Part shown: piece by piece, positions 6,471 to 10,631 of the stretch
Layout: the number at the start of each line of letters is the position of its first letter
Position numbering within the stretch: the first letter of the stretch is position 1
DNA from: JBHIDJ01 sp046760105
GTDB taxonomy: Bacteria > Pseudomonadota > Gammaproteobacteria > Acidiferrobacterales > SPGG2
NCBI GenBank assembly: GCA_046760105.1
Contig: JBHIDJ010000105.1
Coordinates: 1-10,631 of the forward strand
DNA: 10,631 nt
Direction: 5' to 3'
The notes under the pieces: model-generated
Databases searched by the model: none
What the model saw: the letters and a program-made list of their open reading frames with translations, nothing else
Told to the model about the DNA's origin: nothing
Made by a program: the position numbers and the translations under genes

Positions 6471-7253
6471 ATGTTATTCGCACCCGATATTGACCCTGTT
6501 GCCATTCGCCTCGGCCCACTGGCGATACACTGGTACGGCATTATGTACATCATCGGCTTCGTGGGCGGTTGGTGGCTCGGCGTGCAACGCGCAGGCCAGG
6601 GGACCAGATGGCAGAAGCATGAAGTCTCGGATCTGCTTGTCTATGTGGCCTTAGGCATCATTCTCGGTGGACGCTTGGGTTACATCGTCTTCTATAACCT
6701 AGGCCACTATCTCGCGAACCCTCTAGAGGTGCTCAAGATATGGCAGGGTGGTATGTCGTTTCATGGCGGCCTGCTTGGCGTGCTGGTGGCGATGTGGTTG
6801 TATGCCCGCAAGACGCAGCGCCCATGGCTCGCGGTCACCGATTTTATCGCACCACTAGTACCGATCGGCCTTGGTGCTGGCCGCATTGGGAACTTTATTA
6901 ACCATGAGCTTTGGGGTCGGGTGACCGATCTGCCCTGGGGTATGGTGTTTCGCGATGCGGGAGTGCAACCACGCCATCCTTCGCAGCTTTACGAGTTTGT
7001 GCTTGAAGGCGTGGTCCTGTTCGTTATCCTGTGGCTTTATTCTTCCAAGCGACGTCCGATCGGCGCGGTGTCGGGGCTGTTTCTGCTCTGTTACGGGATG
7101 TTTCGTTTCCTGGTCGAGCTTGTGCGCGAGCCCGACGCGCACGTCGGGTACCTGGCCTTTGACTGGGTGACCATGGGCCATCTTCTGAGTTTACCCATGA
7201 TAATCTTGGGGGCGTGGATGGTTACGTGGGCACACAAGAAAGCGGCTGGCTGA
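6471..7253 (+). CDS. lgt: phosphatidylglycerol--prolipoprotein diacylglyceryl transferase
   Basis: A 260-residue inner-membrane enzyme that transfers diacylglycerol from phosphatidylglycerol to the lipobox cysteine of prolipoproteins, the first step of lipoprotein maturation. It aligns by eye with E. coli Lgt: Y22 (Y26), H98 in SFHGGLLG (H103), R138 and N141 in GAGRIGNFINHELWGR (R143, N146), E146 (E151), G149 (G154), then HPSQLYE and YGMFRFLVELVREPDAH with the Y/R/E/R pattern. The stretch between LPWGMVF and HPSQLYE is shorter than in E. coli. The start at ATG 6471 gives the family N-terminus MLFAPDIDPVAIRLGPLAIHWYG. The frame is open upstream to GTG 6345, but that would overlap the GT39 gene by over 100 bases. 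No clear Shine-Dalgarno is present, so translation may be coupled to the GT39 gene ending 19 bases earlier. Confidence 0.97.
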   Translation: MLFAPDIDPVAIRLGPLAIHWYGIMYIIGFVGGWWLGVQRAGQGTRWQKHEVSDLLVYVALGIILGGRLGYIVFYNLGHYLANPLEVLKIWQGGMSFHGGLLGVLVAMWLYARKTQRPWLAVTDFIAPLVPIGLGAGRIGNFINHELWGRVTDLPWGMVFRDAGVQPRHPSQLYEFVLEGVVLFVILWLYSSKRRPIGAVSGLFLLCYGMFRFLVELVREPDAHVGYLAFDWVTMGHLLSLPMIILGAWMVTWAHKKAAG

Positions 7254-7383
7254 GGGTACCTGTCAACGTGCCAGCGATAGTTGGCGATTCCGAAGCCTGG
7301 CGTATTGAAGAGCTTTTGGTCAGGCCCGGCAACGCCGCTGTGCCGCCTCGGTTCCGTCGGAGTGCTTCCCTATACTGCAGCCT

Positions 7384-9432
7384 ATGGGTAGTAAATATCG
7401 ACTGCACCTAACGGGTGTTACGCTATTGGCGTCGCTGCTATGTGCCGCTGCCGGCTTACCCGTACACGGTGTATCGGCGAATCTAGAACAACAAAGGCGT
7501 GACTACGCAGCCGCCGTGCAGGCGCTGAGAGCCGGTGATCTAGATGAGTTTCGCCAACTGTACGGACGTCTTGACGGTTATATCCTTCAGGGTTACCTGC
7601 AGTACGATTTTCTGCAAGATCGCATCGCTACGACACCAGCGGAAACGATTCGACACTTTCTGCGGGATAATCGACACGCGCCCATAAGCGCGCAGCTGCG
7701 CGCTAAGTGGTTGTATCACCTGGCGGCGGAGGGTGATTGGGAAACCTTTATCAACGAATACCGACATAGCGACGACGATCCTGAGCTACAGTGCTATCGG
7801 CTGCGATATCTGTTAAGCGCAGGCGATGAGGCAATGGATCTTAGCGACGAAATCAGACGCGTTTGGCTCAGCGACAAGCGCTTACCGGCGGCCTGTAACG
7901 ATGTATTCCGCGGCTGGCACGAAGCCGGCTACCTCACCGAAGAGTTGATATGGACGCGCATTCAGCGTCTGATGGAACGTGGCCGGCTAAGTCTTGTGCG
8001 CGAGCTCGCCGACTATTACTTGGACGCCGATGAAAGGATGTGGGTGCGGCGTTGGCACGATATGCACAGAGACCCGGGGCGGCGCCTCGAAAAGCAGCGC
8101 TACGCTGTCGACACGCCACGAGCGAGGACGATTGTCAAATATGGGATATGGCGGCTGGCCAATCGCGACGCTGCCAGCGCGATGGCGCAGTGGCAGCGGC
8201 TCAAGCAGAAGTACCCGTCGCTTGCCGAGGACGACGATTACATCTTGCGGAGACTTGGCATCCTGGCGGCGCAGCGCCATCTCCCCATCGCCCTAGAATG
8301 GTTATCGGCGGTCTCCAACGCCGACCATGACCCCGTACTGCGCCTATGGCGCCTGCGATCGGCGTTGCGCGCCGGCGAATGGCAGCTCGCCAAACGGGTT
8401 GTCGCAACGCTCACCGAGGACGAACAGTCAGATCGATTCTGGTGGTATTGGGCTGCGCGCATCGTGGAGCAAACGAACGAGGCCAAGAAGGCACGCTATT
8501 TGTTCGCGTGGCTGGCGACAGAACGTCATTACTACGGGTTTCTGGCGGCAGACCGAATAGGCGTGGACTATGAGATGCAACATAAGCCGGTAACGGTGAA
8601 TCCTGAAAGGGTCGATGACATGCTGGCCCGATCCGGTATACAGGCAGCACGCGAGCTGTATGCCATTGGTGACGCGGTGGCCGCACGGCGGCAGTGGGGT
8701 TGGGCGATACGGGGGATGACCAAGCACGAGCTTCAGGCAGCTGCGCTCGTCGCTAGAGACTGGGGCTGGCATGATCGGGCGATTTACACGTTGAGCAGAA
8801 GTGGTTACCGGAATGATCTCGATGTACGCTTTCCGGTGCTTTACCGGGATTTGGTGGAATCTAATGCCGAGCGCCATGGTCTCGACCCCAGCTGGATCTA
8901 TGGGGTGCTGCGGCAAGAAAGTGCGTTTGTCGTCGATGCCCGCTCTTCCGCGGGCGCCTTGGGCTTGATGCAACTCATGCCGCGAGTAGGGCGGCTCACC
9001 GGCCGGCAACTGAAGCTCAAGATCATGAGCAGCCAAGCGATTCTCGATGTCGAGAACAACCTCAGGCTTGGGACCGCGTTTCTGAAGAATATGCTCAGGC
9101 GGTACGATGGGCATCAGATGCTGGCGACCGCGGCGTACAACGCGGGACCGAACCGCGTGCGCAGCTGGTTACCCCAGGATATGGCCATCGATGCGGACGT
9201 ATGGGTGGAGACCATTCCCTACGACGAAACCCGCGATTACGTCAAAAATGTTATGGCCTATACGGCGGTCTACGATCACCGCCTGAAGCGTGAACCGATC
9301 CGGCTTTGTCAGCGCATGCCCGCCGTCGCCCCACTGACGATTGACAGCGTTGACGACAACGTTTGCTCGCAGCTCGTACGCCAAAGCGGTACTCTAAGTC
9401 CAGCCGACGAAACACCGCCGGAAAGTTCTTAG
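7384..9432 (+). CDS. slt: soluble lytic murein transglycosylase, Slt70-like
   Basis: A 682-residue periplasmic enzyme that cleaves the MurNAc-GlcNAc bond of peptidoglycan to form 1,6-anhydro ends during murein turnover. It has a Sec signal peptide: basic start, hydrophobic core at about 8-24 and a likely cut after VSA (A32). A long alpha-helical U-shaped superhelical region runs from about 33 to 490, rich in short A/L/R/W helices. The C-terminal SLT catalytic domain (about 495-620) follows. The catalytic glutamate is E512 in LRQESAF, followed by the family motifs GALGLMQLMP and ATAAYNAGPNRV. The length is slightly above E. coli Slt70, because of a polar tail after about 640. ATG 7384 has no good Shine-Dalgarno; TATACT (7371-7376) just upstream could be a -10 hexamer, but no -35 supports it. 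The 130-base spacer after lgt shows nothing else I can support. Confidence 0.95.
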   Translation: MGSKYRLHLTGVTLLASLLCAAAGLPVHGVSANLEQQRRDYAAAVQALRAGDLDEFRQLYGRLDGYILQGYLQYDFLQDRIATTPAETIRHFLRDNRHAPISAQLRAKWLYHLAAEGDWETFINEYRHSDDDPELQCYRLRYLLSAGDEAMDLSDEIRRVWLSDKRLPAACNDVFRGWHEAGYLTEELIWTRIQRLMERGRLSLVRELADYYLDADERMWVRRWHDMHRDPGRRLEKQRYAVDTPRARTIVKYGIWRLANRDAASAMAQWQRLKQKYPSLAEDDDYILRRLGILAAQRHLPIALEWLSAVSNADHDPVLRLWRLRSALRAGEWQLAKRVVATLTEDEQSDRFWWYWAARIVEQTNEAKKARYLFAWLATERHYYGFLAADRIGVDYEMQHKPVTVNPERVDDMLARSGIQAARELYAIGDAVAARRQWGWAIRGMTKHELQAAALVARDWGWHDRAIYTLSRSGYRNDLDVRFPVLYRDLVESNAERHGLDPSWIYGVLRQESAFVVDARSSAGALGLMQLMPRVGRLTGRQLKLKIMSSQAILDVENNLRLGTAFLKNMLRRYDGHQMLATAAYNAGPNRVRSWLPQDMAIDADVWVETIPYDETRDYVKNVMAYTAVYDHRLKREPIRLCQRMPAVAPLTIDSVDDNVCSQLVRQSGTLSPADETPPESS

Positions 9433-9517
9433 GCCGGCACGACTTTGTCTGGACGCCGGCTAAGGCGAAGACTGGTATCCACACTGTGCGGATCTCGACA
9501 GCCCGTATGCATGGCGC

Positions 9518-9546
9518 TTGACTTGCTAAGCAACCGTTTGTACAAA
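9518..9546 (+). promoter_or_regulatory. sigma70-type promoter for the NDUFA9-like gene
   Basis: TTGACT (9518-9523) and TACAAA (9541-9546) are 17 bases apart, matching five and four of six consensus bases with ideal spacing. Transcription would start near 9553, leaving a leader of about 60 bases to ATG 9616. CGGAG (9600-9604) provides a ribosome site 11 bases before the start. The rest of the 183-base spacer holds only a weak GCCGGC stem after the slt stop (about 9434-9461) with a long loop and no T-run. The promoter implies the gene can be expressed independently of slt. Confidence 0.5.
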
Positions 9547-9615
9547 ACACGCAAGACTACTCATGGCAGTTAGGACATAAGAACACCTACAGAGAGCCTC
9601 GGAGCCAGCACTCGG

Positions 9616-10584
9616 ATGGCGCAGCTAACAATCTGTCTCCTCGGTGGCACCGGATTTGTGGGACGCAGTCTCGCCCGGCACCTCGTCGAGCTCGGCCATG
9701 TGGTACGCATTATCACCCGTCGGCGCGAGCGCAAGAAACGCGGTTTACTCGTCCTGCCGACGCTCTCTATGGTTGAAGGAGATGTGCACAACCCCGCTGT
9801 GTTACGCCAGCAATTCCAAGGCACGGATGTCGTCGTCAATTTAATCGGTGTCCTGAACGCAAGCGGACGCAGGGGGCAGGGATTCGAGCGCGTACACGTG
9901 GAATTGCCCCGCAAGATTGTCGACGCTTGTCGCGAGGTGGGTGTCCCCAGGCTGTTGCATATGAGCGGGCTGCATGCCGCTATGGATGCCCCGAGCTACT
10001 ACTTACGCACCAAGGCCAGGGGCGAGGAAGTGGTGCACAGCGTAGAGACCACCAATTTTCACGTCACCAGTTTCCGACCCTCGGTCATCTTTGGACCGGA
10101 CGACAGTTTTATCAATCGGTTCGCCAGCCTTCTGCGCTTGTCGCCGTTTGTGTTTCCGCTCGCCTGTCCGGAGGCAAGGCTTCAGCCGGTGTACGTGCAG
10201 GATGTAGTCACCGCATTCGTCCATGCGCTGGCCGATCATCATACCTTTGGCCAACGCTATGATCTTTGCGGACCCAAGGTTTACACGCTGCGCGAACTGG
10301 TAGCTTATGTCGCCGAGCTTCTTGAGTTGCGGCGGAAGATTATCGGTCTCAACGATTGGGCATCGAGAATGCAAGCCACCTTCCTTCAATTCGTGCCCGG
10401 TAAGCCTTTCTCTCTCGATAATTACCGCTCGCTACAGGTCGACAGCGTGTGCGACAAGGGTTTCCCACCTATCTTCGAGATCGAGCCTGAGACGCTCGAG
10501 AGTATCGTCCCCACCTATCTTGTAAACAGGCCTTCACGTAGCGATAAATATTCCGGGTTGCGGCAGCTCGCGCGCCGCGAATAG
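9616..10584 (+). CDS. complex I NDUFA9-family atypical SDR / NAD(P)-binding epimerase-like protein
   Basis: A 322-residue Rossmann-fold protein of the extended or atypical short-chain dehydrogenase group related to the NDUFA9 accessory subunit of mitochondrial complex I. Visible features are the nucleotide-binding GGTGFVG (residues 10-16), a basic TRRRERKKR (34-42) after strand two that could favour NADP(H), GDVHN (56-60), VVVNLIGVL (72-80), HMSGLHA (115-121), the YxxxK pair Y129/K133 in YLRTK, and FRPSVIFGP with VQDVV further on. Bacterial members are usually annotated as complex I NDUFA9-subunit-family or NAD-dependent epimerase proteins; substrate and role are not established. From memory, this gene often follows slt and precedes the tRNA nucleotidyltransferase gene in related gammaproteobacteria. 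The downstream gene is out of view here. No signal peptide or membrane segment is evident. Confidence 0.9.
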   Translation: MAQLTICLLGGTGFVGRSLARHLVELGHVVRIITRRRERKKRGLLVLPTLSMVEGDVHNPAVLRQQFQGTDVVVNLIGVLNASGRRGQGFERVHVELPRKIVDACREVGVPRLLHMSGLHAAMDAPSYYLRTKARGEEVVHSVETTNFHVTSFRPSVIFGPDDSFINRFASLLRLSPFVFPLACPEARLQPVYVQDVVTAFVHALADHHTFGQRYDLCGPKVYTLRELVAYVAELLELRRKIIGLNDWASRMQATFLQFVPGKPFSLDNYRSLQVDSVCDKGFPPIFEIEPETLESIVPTYLVNRPSRSDKYSGLRQLARRE

Positions 10585-10609
10585 AGTCCTAACGTGCTTG
10601 AAGTAAGCC

Positions 10610-10625
10610 GAAGCAGTCGTGCTTC
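10610..10625. repeat. small perfect hairpin at the window edge
   Basis: GAAGCA (10610-10615) and TGCTTC (10620-10625) form a 6-bp stem with a four-base loop, 26 bases after the stop of the NDUFA9-like gene. It could be a terminator stem, but only six bases follow before the window ends and they contain no T-run. It also lies in a frame open from GTG 10594 to the edge, which might be the start of the next gene. Neither reading is secure. Confidence 0.3.
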
Positions 10626-10631
10626 CACCGC

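Noticed and set aside
8428..9114. 228-residue minus-strand ORF inside slt
   Set aside because: It is antisense to the helical and SLT catalytic regions of a clear gene, with no recognisable motif. It is a codon-bias shadow.
1..10631. CRISPR array, tRNA/rRNA, transposase, phage or toxin-antitoxin/defence genes
   Set aside because: Nothing of these kinds was seen on either strand. All long frames are accounted for by housekeeping or envelope families.

Overview
The window reads as an ordinary, gene-dense chromosomal segment from a moderately GC-rich proteobacterium. A gammaproteobacterium of the Chromatiales/Ectothiorhodospiraceae kind fits best. The reasons are the two-subunit (split) glycine decarboxylase, an E. 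coli-like DgkA and Lgt with all key residues at nearly the same positions, and an Slt70-type transglycosylase followed by an NDUFA9-like reductase. The lineage is inferred from gene content and family resemblance only.

Layout: (1) 2-61, the last codons of an unrecognised + strand gene. (2) 62-325, a gene-free spacer packed with four hairpin-forming palindromes. (3) gcvPB (326-1777, +). (4) dgkA (1887-2267, +). (5) A 23-bp imperfect inverted repeat built from tandem heptamers, sitting between convergent genes. (6) A DUF255 thioredoxin-fold/(alpha/alpha)6 protein of the YyaL/SSP411 type (2350-4443, -). (7) A divergent promoter region (4444-4666). (8) A GT39/ArnT-like membrane glycosyltransferase (4667-6451, TTG start, +), followed after 19 bases by lgt (6471-7253). 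(9) slt (7384-9432, +). (10) A complex I NDUFA9-like atypical SDR (9616-10584, +) with its own good sigma70-type promoter. (11) A 47-base tail holding one small hairpin.

Together the genes cover one-carbon/glycine catabolism (gcvPB) and cell-envelope work: diacylglycerol recycling, lipid-linked sugar transfer, lipoprotein acylation and murein turnover. One poorly characterised DUF255 protein and one predicted dehydrogenase-like protein complete the set. The GT39 gene and lgt probably form an operon. The others are spaced by about 110-260 bases and may be separate units.

I see no phage, transposase, CRISPR, tRNA, rRNA or defence system. The parts that known genes do not explain are the palindrome cluster at 114-287 and the heptamer inverted repeat at 2272-2355. 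Both look like dispersed intergenic repeats, not a new multi-gene system.
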